The notes: a model not told the origin generated them from the letters alone. A stretch of DNA of 64,000 bases from Streptococcus pseudoporcinus LQ 940-04 (GCF_000188035.1 NZ_AEUY02000003.1:1-64000); one strand, 5' to 3'; shown: positions 19,581-28,595, counted from the first letter of the stretch. Numbers and translations: made by a program.

Positions 19581-20978
19581 ATGTCATGTACAACAATTCT
19601 TGTCGGGAAAAAAGCTTCTTATGATGGCTCTACTTTAGTGGCTCGAACAGAAGATTCGCAAAATGGAGATTTTACTCCTAAGAAAATGGCCCTGATGACA
19701 GCTAAGAACCATCCTCGTCATTATCAATCTGTCTTATCGCGTTTTGCCATTGACTTGCCTGACAAGCCTCTGACCTATACCTCAGTTCCTGACGCTTTGG
19801 GTAAAGATGGGATCTGGGCAGAAGCAGGTATTAATTCTGAGAATGTTGCTATGAGTGCAACAGAAACAATTACGACTAATGCACGTGTGCTAGGGGCTGA
19901 TCCGCTGGTTGAAGATGGTATCGGCGAAGAAGATATGCTGACCTTGGTGTTACCATATATTAAATCGGCGCGTGAAGGCGTGCTACGCTTAGGCCAACTA
20001 CTCAGCCAGTATGGTACGTATGAGTCAAATGGTGTTGCTTTTTCTGATGAAAATGAGATTTGGTGGCTAGAAACAGTTGGTGGCCATCACTGGATTGCCA
20101 GACGTGTCCCAGACGACGCCTATGTGACTAATCCCAATCAATTGGGTATAGATCACTTCGAATTTAATAATCCTGATGAGTATCTCTGTTCGGAAGACCT
20201 TAAAGATTTTATTAATAAGTATCATTTAGATCTTACTTATAGTAACGAGCATTTCAATCCTCGTTATGCTTTTGGAAGTCAACGTGATAAAGACCGTCAT
20301 TACAATACCCCACGAGCTTGGATGATGCAAAAGTTCTTAAATCCTGAGGTTGAGCAAGACCCACGCAGTTTTGCGATTCCTTGGTGTCGAAAACCCTATC
20401 GTAAGGTAACCATTGAAGACATTAAATATGTTTTAAGTAGTCATTATCAAGACACCATTTATGATCCCTACGGTCCTGAAGGAGATAAGGTTAGTCGAAA
20501 AACATTTAGAACGATTGGTATTAATCGTACGAGTCAGACTTCAATTCTTCAAGTGCGGTCACACCAAGCTAAGGACATTGCAGGTATTCAATGGATTGCA
20601 TTTGGATCAATGCCATTTAATACTATGGTACCATTCTTTACACAGGTGACTGATATGCCAGACTATTTCACAAATACTAGTGAGAATGTTTCAACGGATA
20701 GTTTTTATTGGGTTAATCGCCTCATTGCAGCAATTGCCGACCCACATTTTAACCACCATGACAGTGATATAGAAGCTTACGCTGAAAAAACAATGGCTCA
20801 AGGTCATGCCATGCTTCATGCTGTCGAAGAATTGATGGCTGAAGGTAAAGGTGTGAATTTAACCCAGAAAAATCAGGAAATGAGTGACTATATCCAAATT
20901 GAGACACAAGCCCTGCTCAATAAAATTCTTTTTGATGCTAGTAACTTAATGACCAATCGTTTTAGTTTAAGTGATTAA
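19581..20978 (+). CDS. pepD: Dipeptidase A, peptidase family C69
   Basis: A 465-residue Ntn-hydrolase-fold dipeptidase. The nucleophile is the cysteine at residue 3 ([13 protein letters not shown]), exposed without a long propeptide as in lactic-acid-bacterial Pep[15 protein letters not shown] and [15 protein letters not shown] follow as usual in family C69. It probably cleaves dipeptides in the cytoplasm after oligopeptide uptake, since no signal peptide is present. AAGGAGATAT lies just before the ATG. It is a single-gene unit closed by a strong terminator. Confidence 0.93.
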   Translation: MSCTTILVGKKASYDGSTLVARTEDSQNGDFTPKKMALMTAKNHPRHYQSVLSRFAIDLPDKPLTYTSVPDALGKDGIWAEAGINSENVAMSATETITTNARVLGADPLVEDGIGEEDMLTLVLPYIKSAREGVLRLGQLLSQYGTYESNGVAFSDENEIWWLETVGGHHWIARRVPDDAYVTNPNQLGIDHFEFNNPDEYLCSEDLKDFINKYHLDLTYSNEHFNPRYAFGSQRDKDRHYNTPRAWMMQKFLNPEVEQDPRSFAIPWCRKPYRKVTIEDIKYVLSSHYQDTIYDPYGPEGDKVSRKTFRTIGINRTSQTSILQVRSHQAKDIAGIQWIAFGSMPFNTMVPFFTQVTDMPDYFTNTSENVSTDSFYWVNRLIAAIADPHFNHHDSDIEAYAEKTMAQGHAMLHAVEELMAEGKGVNLTQKNQEMSDYIQIETQALLNKILFDASNLMTNRFSLSD

Positions 20979-20988
20979 TAGGATAGTT

Positions 20989-21023
20989 GAAAACTTTAAG
21001 GTTTCTAACCTTAAAGTTTTTTT
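20989..21023 (+). terminator. Terminator after pepD
   Basis: A 12-bp stem AAAACTTTAAGG/CCTTAAAGTTTT with a short loop, ending in TTTTTTT. Confidence 0.95.
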
Positions 21024-21084
21024 AGAAAGTAGACAAAGATTAAGTATCGACTGCCTTTATCATACCTATCACTCTCAAGTCTGT

Positions 21085-21340
21085 CCTCTAGCAAAGCTTA
21101 CGAGTGAAAGAAGCACAAACCGAGAGGTTACGAGTTAGCAAACATACCAGAAACTTCTCATTTCTGGCACTGAGAAATCTTTAGACTTTAGTAGGTATGA
21201 CCTTCTTTTGTCTGCCTCAAACAGTCACCTCCCTAACTGTTTGACCTACCGACCCACTTACCTAAGTAGGTTAGCATCAAGAGAAAACCTTTTATGATAT
21301 TGGACTTTTTCTTCAGTCCAATATCATAAAAGGTTTTTAT
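21085..21340 (+). repeat. Structured intergenic element, copy B
   Basis: Same family as copies A and C. It carries TAGCAAAG, GTGAAAGAAGCACAAAC, TTAGCAAACATAC and hairpin 1 (CCAGAAA 21147-21153 with TTTCTGG 21161-21167), then CACTGAGAAATCTTTAGAC, a stem TAGGTA (21192-21197) with TACCTA (21259-21264), and inside it a hairpin AAACAGT (21219-21225) with ACTGTTT (21236-21242). Homology to copy C continues through ATCAAGAGAAAACCTTTTA to about 21303. It lies between pepD and the toxin gene, in the same direction as both. This and the following 200 bases hold no gene before 21548. Confidence 0.7.
21284..21340 (+). terminator. Very long perfect hairpin with T-run
   Basis: About 23 perfect pairs (AAAACCTTTTATGATATTGG... 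with its exact complement) enclose an 8-base loop and are followed by TTTTT. It forms the 3' end of element copy B and is an excellent intrinsic terminator candidate, although pepD already has its own terminator 260 bases upstream. Confidence 0.85.
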
Positions 21341-21547
21341 ATGGTTCATGATTTGAAAAATGTTTAAAAATCAGATTTTCTTCTCCAGAAGTTATAGGAT
21401 ATGATAGTAAAAATATTATCTCAAATGATTAGTTATTTGCATTGATATGGTAGGGATATTGTCTAAATGCTCAAATAGAGCTTATAAACTCATGTGATGC
21501 TGTTTAAGTCCTAATTGGGCTATTAGTTAGAGTTGGAGGCAAAGTGG

Positions 21548-22297
21548 ATGAATCAAAAATGTAAAACTATTATATTACTACCTTTTATGTCACTTTTTTT
21601 CTTTATAGGACAAAGTACAGTATTTTCCCAACATTATTATGATGAAGCTGATAGTGTTGTATTTGATGGAGACAGTGCCTATTTTAAATTTACAGATTCG
21701 GAAGTTACAAAGTATATTATTAACAAGCGCTGGGCAAATAAAACTATATTTACTGAAGAAGAGAAAAAGGCTATACAGGACTATACTTGCGAGCAGTCTG
21801 TTCCCATTAATGGCCAACTTGATAAGGTTAAAGGCGACCTCAGTCAATTAACTCCTGAAATGAAAAGACAAGCCCAGCTACTAGATAGCGCTACACAAAA
21901 AATGACTATTCCTTGGGATATTATTAGTTATCGTTATGTTTACACCAGTTTCCTTTTAGATTTAGGTTTTACTCAAGACCAACTAGATAACTGTTATGCA
22001 AACGGTACATTTAATCCTAAGGTATTGGATAAATTTGTACCAGGCGCCCAATATACAAAATATAGTTTTATGAGTACCACAGCGGTGAAAAATGGAGCTA
22101 TGATAAAAAGACCAATCGAATTACGAATTAGGGTAAAAAGAGGGGCAAAGGCAGCTTTTGTTGAACCTTATTCCTGGGTTCCTTCTGAACTTGAATTACT
22201 GTTTCCGCGGGGTAGTCAACTAGAAGTGATAGGTGCTTATTTGTCGGACGATGATAAAAAGCTTAATATTGAAGTTAAGCTAAAATCTAGTGACTAG
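21548..22297 (+). CDS. Secreted mono-ADP-ribosyltransferase, SpyA-like toxin
   Basis: A 249-residue protein resembling SpyA of S. pyogenes, a C3-size exotoxin that ADP-ribosylates arginines in host proteins such as vimentin and actin. The R-S-E pattern is present: Arg129 in SYRYVY, the STT motif at 176-178 (FMSTTAVKNGAM), and the E-x-E pair Glu214/Glu216 in SELELLFPRG. E-x-E (rather than Q-x-E) fits arginine specificity. Residues 1-27 form a signal peptide (basic start, hydrophobic core LLPFMSLFFFIG), with probable cleavage after VFS. I place the start at ATG 21548, 9 bases after GGAGG; a frame from 21533 would cover the ribosome site. It is a lone gene between pepD and adcA, with element copy B upstream and its own terminator. 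Confidence 0.88.
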   Translation: MNQKCKTIILLPFMSLFFFIGQSTVFSQHYYDEADSVVFDGDSAYFKFTDSEVTKYIINKRWANKTIFTEEEKKAIQDYTCEQSVPINGQLDKVKGDLSQLTPEMKRQAQLLDSATQKMTIPWDIISYRYVYTSFLLDLGFTQDQLDNCYANGTFNPKVLDKFVPGAQYTKYSFMSTTAVKNGAMIKRPIELRIRVKRGAKAAFVEPYSWVPSELELLFPRGSQLEVIGAYLSDDDKKLNIEVKLKSSD

Positions 22298-22377
22298 CCC
22301 CTTTAGAGTTCTTAAACTATCTTCTTTAAAGTAGTGTGCACTGTCAAAAAGTGGCTACTAGCTATTATTGGTCAAAA

Positions 22378-22416
22378 GCCTAGCTCTCGATTACAGGGGG
22401 GCTAGGCCCTTTTTAT
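22378..22416 (+). terminator. Terminator after the SpyA-like gene
   Basis: GCCTAGC pairs with GCTAGGC around a loop of about 16 bases and is followed by CCTTTTT. The remaining spacer up to the adcA promoter (22417-22550) shows no gene. Confidence 0.8.
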
Positions 22417-22550
22417 AGGTTCAAACTGGGAGGAGTTGCTAGAGTCTTTGTTGCCTCTTGTTCAATGACCATAAATGAGTTTAATAGAATAGGCAAAAGG
22501 AATACAGAAGTTACTGTTCTTAAAAAGAGTTCCTAAAAGAAGAAAATCAC

Positions 22551-22605
22551 GTGACAAATTCTTTTTAAAATGTTATACTTAACCGGTAAAACTTTAACCA
22601 GTTAA
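22551..22605 (+). promoter_or_regulatory. adcA promoter with two AdcR boxes
   Basis: -35 GTGACA (22551-22556) and -10 TATACT (22574-22579) are 17 bases apart. Just downstream lie TTAACCGGTAAA (22579-22590, 11 of 12 match) and TTAACCAGTTAA (22594-22605, perfect match) to the streptococcal AdcR consensus TTAACYRGTTAA. Zinc-loaded AdcR bound here would block the promoter, so adcA should be expressed when zinc is scarce. Confidence 0.9.
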
Positions 22606-22621
22606 TGAAAGAGGAGGAATC

Positions 22622-24172
22622 ATGAAAAAGAAAATTCTTTTAATGATGAGTTTTGTTGGGTTGACATCAGCGTGGCAACTAAGTCAAATTAAGCAAGTAG
22701 AAGCAGAAGATACTAAAGTTAAGGTAATGACCACTTTTTATCCTGTGTATGAGTTTACTAAAGGGATAGTAGGGAATGATGGCGATGTTTCCATGTTAAT
22801 GAAGGCTGGAACAGAGCCTCATGATTTTGAGCCAACAACTAAGGATGTTAAAAAGATTCAAGATTCAGATGTGATTGTCTACATGGATGATAACATGGAA
22901 ACTTGGATTCCAAAGGTTAAAAAATCAATTAAATCAGATAAAGTTGATTACATTGAGGGAACAGGCTCAATGATTTTGGCTGCTGGTTCAGGTGAGGAAC
23001 ACCATCATGAACATGAAGACAGCAAAAAAAGTCATGACCATCATGATGAAGAAGGTCATAGTCATAAATTTGACCCACACGTGTGGTTATCTCCATATCG
23101 TAGCATTACTGTCGTTGAAAATATCCGCGATTCACTTTCAAAGAAATACCCTAAGAAAGCTGATGTTTTCAAATCAAACGCAGCAGCCTATATTGAAAAA
23201 TTGAAAAAGCTAGATAAAGAATATAGTGATGCTTTATCTTCAGCAAAACAAAAGAGTTTTGTGACGCAACATGCTGCATTTGGCTATATGGCACTTGACT
23301 ATGGTTTAAATCAAATTGCTATTAATGGTGTTTCTCCAGAAAATGAACCTTCAGCAAAACGTTTAGCTGAACTTTCAAAATATGTCAAAAAATATGACAT
23401 CAAATATATCTATTTTGAAGAGAATGCTTCAAGTAAAGTTGCTAAAACCCTTGCTAAGGAAGCAGGTGTCAAGTCTGTTGTTCTAAGTCCGCTTGAAAGC
23501 TTAACGAAAAAAGAAATTAAGGCTGGTGAGGATTATTTCAGTGTTATGCGTGAAAACCTTAAAGCTTTAGAATTAACAACCAAACGAGATGGCAAGGAAA
23601 TTAAACCTGAAGAAGATAAGAGTAAATCAGTTTACAATGGCTATTTCAAAGATAGTGCTGTGAAGGACCGTAAGCTAAGTGATTGGTCTGGTAGTTGGCA
23701 GTCTGTCTATCCTTATTTACAAGATGGTACTTTAGATCAAGTTATGGATTATAAAGCTAAAAAATCAAAAGGAAAAATGACAGCGAAAGAATATAAAGAT
23801 TATTACGAAGCTGGCTACAAGACTGACGTTACTGCCATTAAAATTAATGGTAAGAAATCAACAATTACTTTTGAGCGTGGCAATGATAAGAAAACTTTTA
23901 CATATAGCTATTCTGGTAAAAAAATCATTACTTACGAAAAAGGCAATCGTGGTGTTCGCTACATGTTTGAAGCTAAGGAAAAAGATGCAGGTGAATTTAA
24001 ATATATACAATTTAGTGACCATGAAATAGCACCAAATAAAGCAGAGCATTTCCATCTTTATTGGGGAGCTCAAGGCCATGACGAGATTGCATCAAAATGG
24101 GATCACTGGCCAACATACTACAAGTCTGATTTATCAGGACGTGAAATTGCCCAAGAGATTAATGCCCACTAA
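22622..24172 (+). CDS. adcA: Zinc ABC transporter substrate-binding protein AdcA (ZnuA-ZinT fusion)
   Basis: A 516-residue two-domain zinc-binding protein. Residues 30-310 form the ZnuA-like cluster A-I fold (VMTTFYPVYEF, TEPHDFEPT, FDPHVWLSPY, VTQHAAFGYMA), with a histidine-rich loop at about 122-150. Residues 330-516 form a ZinT domain (DWSGSWQSVYPYLQDGTLD, HFHLYWG). It delivers Zn2+ to the AdcBC permease, which is not in this window. The N-terminus looks like a signal peptide (KKKILLMMSFVGLTSAW, cleavage after VEA), but no lipobox cysteine is seen, so it may not be lipid-anchored. GAGGAGGA precedes the ATG. The promoter carries AdcR boxes. Confidence 0.95.
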   Translation: MKKKILLMMSFVGLTSAWQLSQIKQVEAEDTKVKVMTTFYPVYEFTKGIVGNDGDVSMLMKAGTEPHDFEPTTKDVKKIQDSDVIVYMDDNMETWIPKVKKSIKSDKVDYIEGTGSMILAAGSGEEHHHEHEDSKKSHDHHDEEGHSHKFDPHVWLSPYRSITVVENIRDSLSKKYPKKADVFKSNAAAYIEKLKKLDKEYSDALSSAKQKSFVTQHAAFGYMALDYGLNQIAINGVSPENEPSAKRLAELSKYVKKYDIKYIYFEENASSKVAKTLAKEAGVKSVVLSPLESLTKKEIKAGEDYFSVMRENLKALELTTKRDGKEIKPEEDKSKSVYNGYFKDSAVKDRKLSDWSGSWQSVYPYLQDGTLDQVMDYKAKKSKGKMTAKEYKDYYEAGYKTDVTAIKINGKKSTITFERGNDKKTFTYSYSGKKIITYEKGNRGVRYMFEAKEKDAGEFKYIQFSDHEIAPNKAEHFHLYWGAQGHDEIASKWDHWPTYYKSDLSGREIAQEINAH

Positions 24173-24187
24173 TATAGCTCACCATTA

Positions 24188-24218
24188 AAAAGAACTGAAA
24201 ATAATCAGTTCTTTTTTT
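24188..24218 (+). terminator. Terminator after adcA
   Basis: A 9-bp stem AAGAACTGA/TCAGTTCTT with a 6-base loop and seven T. Confidence 0.95.
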
Positions 24219-24219
24219 C

Positions 24220-24266
24220 TTGACAAAGCCAACTTAGTATAATATACTTTTATGTGGTTATAACCA
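24220..24266 (+). promoter_or_regulatory. Promoter and palindromic operator of the GntR-agaS-lacD operon
   Basis: -35 TTGACA (24220-24225) and -10 TATACT (24243-24248) are 17 bases apart. A perfect palindrome TGGTTATAACCA (24255-24266) lies at the expected transcription start. HutC-type GntR regulators bind TGGT-n4-ACCA-like sites, so autoregulation by the first gene is likely, but this is inference. Confidence 0.75.
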
Positions 24267-24285
24267 GTAGAGAAAAAGGAATTCT

Positions 24286-25008
24286 ATGACGAAAAATCAA
24301 CCATTATATCAAAAATTAGTCGATCAACTTGAAGTAAAGATTAGAAAAGATATGGCCCCTCATGAGAAGTTATTGTCAGAACGAGAATTGAGTGAAAGCT
24401 ATTCTGTTAGCCGTATAACTGTTCGACAAGCTCTGAGGGAGTTAGAATCACGTGGTCTAATTTACAAAGTTCATGGTAAGGGAACCTATGTTTCAAAATT
24501 GAAGGAGCCCTTAACAGATTTAGCGACTGCTTATAGCTTTACTGAGCAGATGAAAAAAATTGGAAAGGAACCAAAAACTGAAATCATTTCTTTTGAAAAA
24601 GTAGCTGTAAAAGATTATCTGGAAAAGTTTTTAGACATGGATACAGAAGGTGAAGCATTTGAGCTGGAACGGGTGAGATTAGCAGATGGCGAGCCAATGA
24701 TGTTTGAGAGATCCTATCTTCCTGCCACCTTATTCAATGATTTATCCAAGGACTTGCTATTGCAAAAACCCCTATATGATATTTTTGCTGAAGATTACCA
24801 TCAGCAGATTCGACTTGCTGAAGAAGAGTTTTATGCTAGTATCGCCCTTGATTATGAGGCCCACTTACTAGGTATAAAGAAAGGTGACCCTGTATTGCAT
24901 ATGATAAGAAAAACCTACAATGATAAAAATCTCTTAATAGAGCATACTTTTTCAATTGCCAGAGCTGATCATTTTACCTATAGAATTATTCATCAACCCA
25001 ATCAATAA
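24286..25008 (+). CDS. GntR-family transcriptional regulator, HutC subfamily
   Basis: A 240-residue regulator. Residues 5-72 form the winged helix (QLEVKIRKDMAPHEKLLSER..., SRITVRQALRELESRGLIYKVHGKGTYV), and residues 90-235 form the UTRA ligand domain, which usually binds a sugar phosphate. It is the first gene of a unit with agaS and lacD, so amino-sugar phosphate is the likely signal. A palindrome at its promoter is the probable operator. It resembles NagR/YvoA-type regulators, but the regulon cannot be read from this window. Confidence 0.88.
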   Translation: MTKNQPLYQKLVDQLEVKIRKDMAPHEKLLSERELSESYSVSRITVRQALRELESRGLIYKVHGKGTYVSKLKEPLTDLATAYSFTEQMKKIGKEPKTEIISFEKVAVKDYLEKFLDMDTEGEAFELERVRLADGEPMMFERSYLPATLFNDLSKDLLLQKPLYDIFAEDYHQQIRLAEEEFYASIALDYEAHLLGIKKGDPVLHMIRKTYNDKNLLIEHTFSIARADHFTYRIIHQPNQ

Positions 25009-25027
25009 AAGATTTTAGGAGGTCAAT

Positions 25028-26203
25028 ATGTTTCAATTAACTGAGCCAGAGCTTAATCAATTGGGAGCTGCCGTTACTACCAAGGAAATTAAACAAGAAC
25101 CTGATTTGTGGGAGCAAGTCTATCAGCGATTTTTGGATAAAGAAGAAGAGCTTTCTTCTTTTTTAAACAAGATTATTGAAAGCGCTGACACAAAGATTAA
25201 AGTCATTTTTACAGGAGCTGGAACCTCCGAATATGTGGGTAATAGCATTTGGTCATTTTTACAAACCTATGGGCAACGTGAGCAGTTTCTTTTTTACAGT
25301 ATTGCTTCAACGGATCTTGTGTCTGCTCCTCATTATTACCTTTATGAGGAAGATACCGTCTTACTGGTTTCTTTTGCAAGAAGTGGTAATAGCCCAGAAA
25401 GTATTGCAGCAGTGGATTTAGCCAATCAGTTAGTTGCTAATTGTTATCATTTAACGATTACCTGCGCAGAGGAGGGGGAGTTAGCCCAAAGAGCTCTAGC
25501 TGATAAGCGTCATTTCTTACTTCTAATGCCTCCTCGGTCAAATGATGCCGGTTTTGCCATGACTGGGAGTTTTACTTGTATGATGTTATCAGCTTTGTTA
25601 ATCTTTGACAAGGCTCATACCAATGAGGAAAAATTAGATTTTATCACACAAATGAAAAGAATGGCTGAAGACATTATTAATAGGGAACCAGAAATCAGTG
25701 ACTTAATGAAGAAACCATTTCATCGCATAGTCTACTTAGGTTCGGGATCTTTAGCAGGATTAACACAAGAAGCGCAATTAAAAATATTAGAATTGACAGC
25801 TGGCAAAATTGCAACTCTTTATGACTCCTCTATGGGATTTAGGCATGGCCCAAAATCTTTTATTAATGAACAGACGGTTGTTTTTGGTTTCGTTAATAAT
25901 CATACTTACACAAGGCAATATGATCTTGATATTTTAGAAGAAATTGCTAGTGATCAGATTGCCCAGTCAACCATTGCCATAGGCCAGAGAAAAGAGAAAA
26001 ATTTCAGTGGTAAAAATGTTGTTCTGAATTCGGATTTCCTCTTGCCCGATGCTTATTTGGCTTTTCCTATGATAGTTTTTGCCCAAACAGTTGCGCTACT
26101 AGCCTCCATAAAAGTCAACAACTTACCTGACACTCCTTCTGAAAGCGGAACAGTTAATCGTGTTGTCAAAGGTGTGAGGATATACGATTATTTAAGGGAG
26201 TAA
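25028..26203 (+). CDS. agaS: SIS-domain sugar isomerase/deaminase AgaS
   Basis: A 391-residue protein with two SIS domains (sugar isomerase fold): VIFTGAGTSEYVGNSIW and SFARSGNSPESIAA in the first, YLGSGSLAGLTQEAQLKILELTAGK and DSSMGFRHGPKSF in the second. AgaS is generally taken to convert galactosamine 6-phosphate to tagatose 6-phosphate and ammonia. lacD follows 3 bases after the stop, which supports a galactosamine-to-tagatose route. A ribosome site (TTTTAGGAGG) precedes the ATG. A kinase for tagatose 6-phosphate and a deacetylase (nagA) are not in the window. Confidence 0.88.
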   Translation: MFQLTEPELNQLGAAVTTKEIKQEPDLWEQVYQRFLDKEEELSSFLNKIIESADTKIKVIFTGAGTSEYVGNSIWSFLQTYGQREQFLFYSIASTDLVSAPHYYLYEEDTVLLVSFARSGNSPESIAAVDLANQLVANCYHLTITCAEEGELAQRALADKRHFLLLMPPRSNDAGFAMTGSFTCMMLSALLIFDKAHTNEEKLDFITQMKRMAEDIINREPEISDLMKKPFHRIVYLGSGSLAGLTQEAQLKILELTAGKIATLYDSSMGFRHGPKSFINEQTVVFGFVNNHTYTRQYDLDILEEIASDQIAQSTIAIGQRKEKNFSGKNVVLNSDFLLPDAYLAFPMIVFAQTVALLASIKVNNLPDTPSESGTVNRVVKGVRIYDYLRE

Positions 26204-26206
26204 AAG

Positions 26207-27184
26207 ATGATGCTTACATCAAATAAAAAGGCCTACTTGGAAAAAGTAAGCCGTGATGGGATAATTTCTGCATTGGCTTTTGATCAACGCGGTGCTCTAA
26301 AACGAATGATGGCCAGCCATCAAGATAATGAGCCAACAGTTGATCACATAGTGACCTTAAAGCGCTTGGTTTCTGAAGAATTAACCCCCTATGCTTCTTC
26401 AATTCTCCTAGACCCAGAGTATGGCTTGCCAGCCATTGCAGTTAAAGATCAAAAAGCAGGCTTGTTACTGGCTTACGAAAAAACAGGCTATGATGCCAAA
26501 ACAAGTAGTCGCCTGCCAGACTGTTTAGAAGACTGGTCGGTAAAGGGGCTTAAGGCAGCTGGTGCAGATGCTATCAAGTTTCTTCTCTATTATGATGTTG
26601 ATGGCAATGAGGCTGTTAACCGCCAAAAGAAAGCCTACATTGAACGCATCGGCTCAGAGTGTCAAGCAGAAGACCTCCCCTTCTTCTTAGAAATTTTGAC
26701 CTATGATGAAAAAATGAGTGATAATAGCAGTATTGACTTTGCCAAGGTAAAAGCCCATAAAGTTAATGAAGCCATGAAAGTCTTCTCAGCTGAGCGGTAT
26801 GGGATTGATGTTTTGAAAGTGGAAGTTCCTCTTAATATGGCTTATGTTGAAGGCTTTACAGAAGGACCAATTCTTTATAGCCAAGCAGAAGCGGCGCAAG
26901 TTTTTAAAGAGCAAGCAGCAGCCAGTCACTTGCCTTACATCTACCTTAGTGCAGGAGTATCAGCTCAGCTATTCCAAGAAACCTTAAGCTTTGCGGCGCA
27001 AGCAGGAGCACAATTTAATGGGGTTCTTTGTGGCCGTGCCACCTGGGCAGGTGCTGTTCCAGTCTATATCAAGGAAGGTGAAGCAGCAGCCCGTCAATGG
27101 CTAAGGCAAGAAGGGGTAAGGAATATTGAAGCACTTAATGACGTGTTAGCTAAAACAGCAAGGCCTTGGACAGAAAAAATATAA
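26207..27184 (+). CDS. lacD: Tagatose 1,6-diphosphate aldolase, LacD family
   Basis: A 325-residue class I aldolase that splits tagatose 1,6-bisphosphate into dihydroxyacetone phosphate and glyceraldehyde 3-phosphate. [48 protein letters not shown] (with the Schiff-base lysine) and [13 protein letters not shown] are family hallmarks. The start may be ATG 26207 or the adjacent ATG 26210. S. pyogenes has two LacD proteins, one of which regulates virulence genes. This copy sits with agaS and a PTS rather than in a lac operon, so it is probably catabolic. It is convergent with the second GntR gene, 24 bases apart. Confidence 0.93.
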   Translation: MMLTSNKKAYLEKVSRDGIISALAFDQRGALKRMMASHQDNEPTVDHIVTLKRLVSEELTPYASSILLDPEYGLPAIAVKDQKAGLLLAYEKTGYDAKTSSRLPDCLEDWSVKGLKAAGADAIKFLLYYDVDGNEAVNRQKKAYIERIGSECQAEDLPFFLEILTYDEKMSDNSSIDFAKVKAHKVNEAMKVFSAERYGIDVLKVEVPLNMAYVEGFTEGPILYSQAEAAQVFKEQAAASHLPYIYLSAGVSAQLFQETLSFAAQAGAQFNGVLCGRATWAGAVPVYIKEGEAAARQWLRQEGVRNIEALNDVLAKTARPWTEKI

Positions 27185-27208
27185 GAAGATGGTTTCATAA
27201 AGGAGGTC

Positions 27209-27934
27209 TTAATCCCAATCATAGTGAAGAGAATTAATGCGATACTGGAAGAATTTCCAATTTTTATAAACTTCTGCATATTCCAAAATGCGATGTGATA
27301 TCTTATCTTTAGTTAGTTTAAGTTGGCGAACACAAGGTTGTTTTTTATCCAATTGTAAAAACTCAGCCACTTCATGGCTATAATCAAGGGTTAAATCAGT
27401 TTTCTGAGAAAAATCTTGTTCAGCCATTTGAATCTTAAAATCTTCAAAAAAGCGTTGATAGACAGAAGTATAGGAAGATAAATCTGCCTTGGGGTTGGCA
27501 ATGTAATCGTGTGGGATAAAAGATTTTTGAAACAGATAAGGCTCATTGTCTATCCATCTTTGACGTGACAAAGTGTAATAGTGCTCAGTCTTATGGAGAC
27601 CTAAAAGACTTAAATAATAAGGATCGTTTCCTTTTTCTAAACTTAAAATAAAAACATCTTCTTGATGGTTTGACGTATTGTTGGTGTAGGAAAAGTGAAC
27701 CACTTTATCTTTACTGGTTTTTTTGATAAAAGTTCCTAGGCCCTGTTTACGGCTAATGAAGCCATCATTTTCAAGTTCTTTTAAAGCGCGTTTTATGGTT
27801 ATGGAACTGGCCTTATATTTTTGGATTAATTCTGCTTCAGTGAAAAATAAGTCCCCTTTTTTATAGTGTTTTGACATAATGAGGTGATAAAGATTTTCTT
27901 TAATAACTTGATACTTGGGTTTTTTAGCTTGCAT
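27209..27934 (-). CDS. GntR-family regulator with UTRA domain, divergent to a PTS operon
   Basis: A 241-residue regulator. The winged helix covers residues 1-72 (YQVIKENLYHLIMSKHYKKGD, SSITIKRALKELENDGFISRKQGLGTF), followed by a UTRA effector domain. It is clearly different from the GntR protein at 24286. It is transcribed away from the PTS genes, with 154 bases between the two starts. That region holds an inverted repeat around a cre-like site, the likely place of action. The AAAGG ribosome site lies before the ATG at 27934. The effector is probably the sugar phosphate made by the PTS. Confidence 0.85.
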   Translation of the reverse strand: MQAKKPKYQVIKENLYHLIMSKHYKKGDLFFTEAELIQKYKASSITIKRALKELENDGFISRKQGLGTFIKKTSKDKVVHFSYTNNTSNHQEDVFILSLEKGNDPYYLSLLGLHKTEHYYTLSRQRWIDNEPYLFQKSFIPHDYIANPKADLSSYTSVYQRFFEDFKIQMAEQDFSQKTDLTLDYSHEVAEFLQLDKKQPCVRQLKLTKDKISHRILEYAEVYKNWKFFQYRINSLHYDWD

Positions 27935-28036
27935 AGGTTACCTTTACTCCATTTCCGTCAGCTTCTTACTTAAAATTATACCGAAAATGTTATAAAAAGC
28001 TATGATATTACAAAACTAATTGCTGTACTTTATTTA

Positions 28037-28062
28037 TTGGTAAAAATGGAAACGCTTACCAA
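28037..28062 (+). promoter_or_regulatory. cre-like site inside an inverted repeat upstream of the PTS operon
   Basis: TGGAAACGCTTACC (28047-28060) matches the CcpA site consensus at all but the last base. It is enclosed by TTGGTAA (28037-28043) and TTACCAA (28056-28062), an inverted repeat that could serve the divergent GntR regulator. This suggests glucose repression plus substrate induction. Confidence 0.7.
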
Positions 28063-28088
28063 AAAACTATTATAGAAAATAGGAGAAT

Positions 28089-28595
28089 ATGATGACAATT
28101 ATTGCAACACGAATTGATGGGCGTTTGATCCATGGTCAGGTCGCTAATTTATGGACAACCAAACTGAATATTTCAAGAATTATGGTTATAGATAACGAAA
28201 TTGTCACTAATGAGTTAGAAAAAACAGCCTTGAAATTAGCCACTCCAGCGGGTGTTAAATTATCCATATTAACCGTTGAAAAAGCTGCTAGCAATATTTT
28301 AGCTGGCCGTTATGATTCTCAACGCTTACTAATTGTGGCTAAAAAACCAGATCGTTTTTTAGAACTTATTAATAGAGGTGTCGCTCTTAGGAATCTTAAT
28401 GTGGGAAATATGTCCCAATCAGCTGAGACAATATCTGTTACCCGCTCAATAAATGTTCTGAAACAGGATATCAATGATTTTGACGCTATTGCTAAAACCG
28501 GAACAATGCTTACTGCACAGATGGTGCCAAGTGATACAGCTATAGATTTTATGCCATTGCTCAATAAAGTAAGACAGGAATCTCATCATAACTAG
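28089..28595 (+). CDS. PTS system mannose-family EIIB component
   Basis: A 168-residue cytoplasmic phosphotransfer protein. RIDGRLIHGQVANLW carries the phosphorylated histidine at about residue 15, and the length and the following ATPAGVKLSILTVEKA region match EIIB of the mannose family. It passes phosphate from EIIA to the sugar. It is the first gene of a B-C-D-A operon. Two adjacent ATG codons (28089, 28092) could start it, and AGGAGAATA lies just upstream. Confidence 0.93.
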   Translation: MMTIIATRIDGRLIHGQVANLWTTKLNISRIMVIDNEIVTNELEKTALKLATPAGVKLSILTVEKAASNILAGRYDSQRLLIVAKKPDRFLELINRGVALRNLNVGNMSQSAETISVTRSINVLKQDINDFDAIAKTGTMLTAQMVPSDTAIDFMPLLNKVRQESHHN

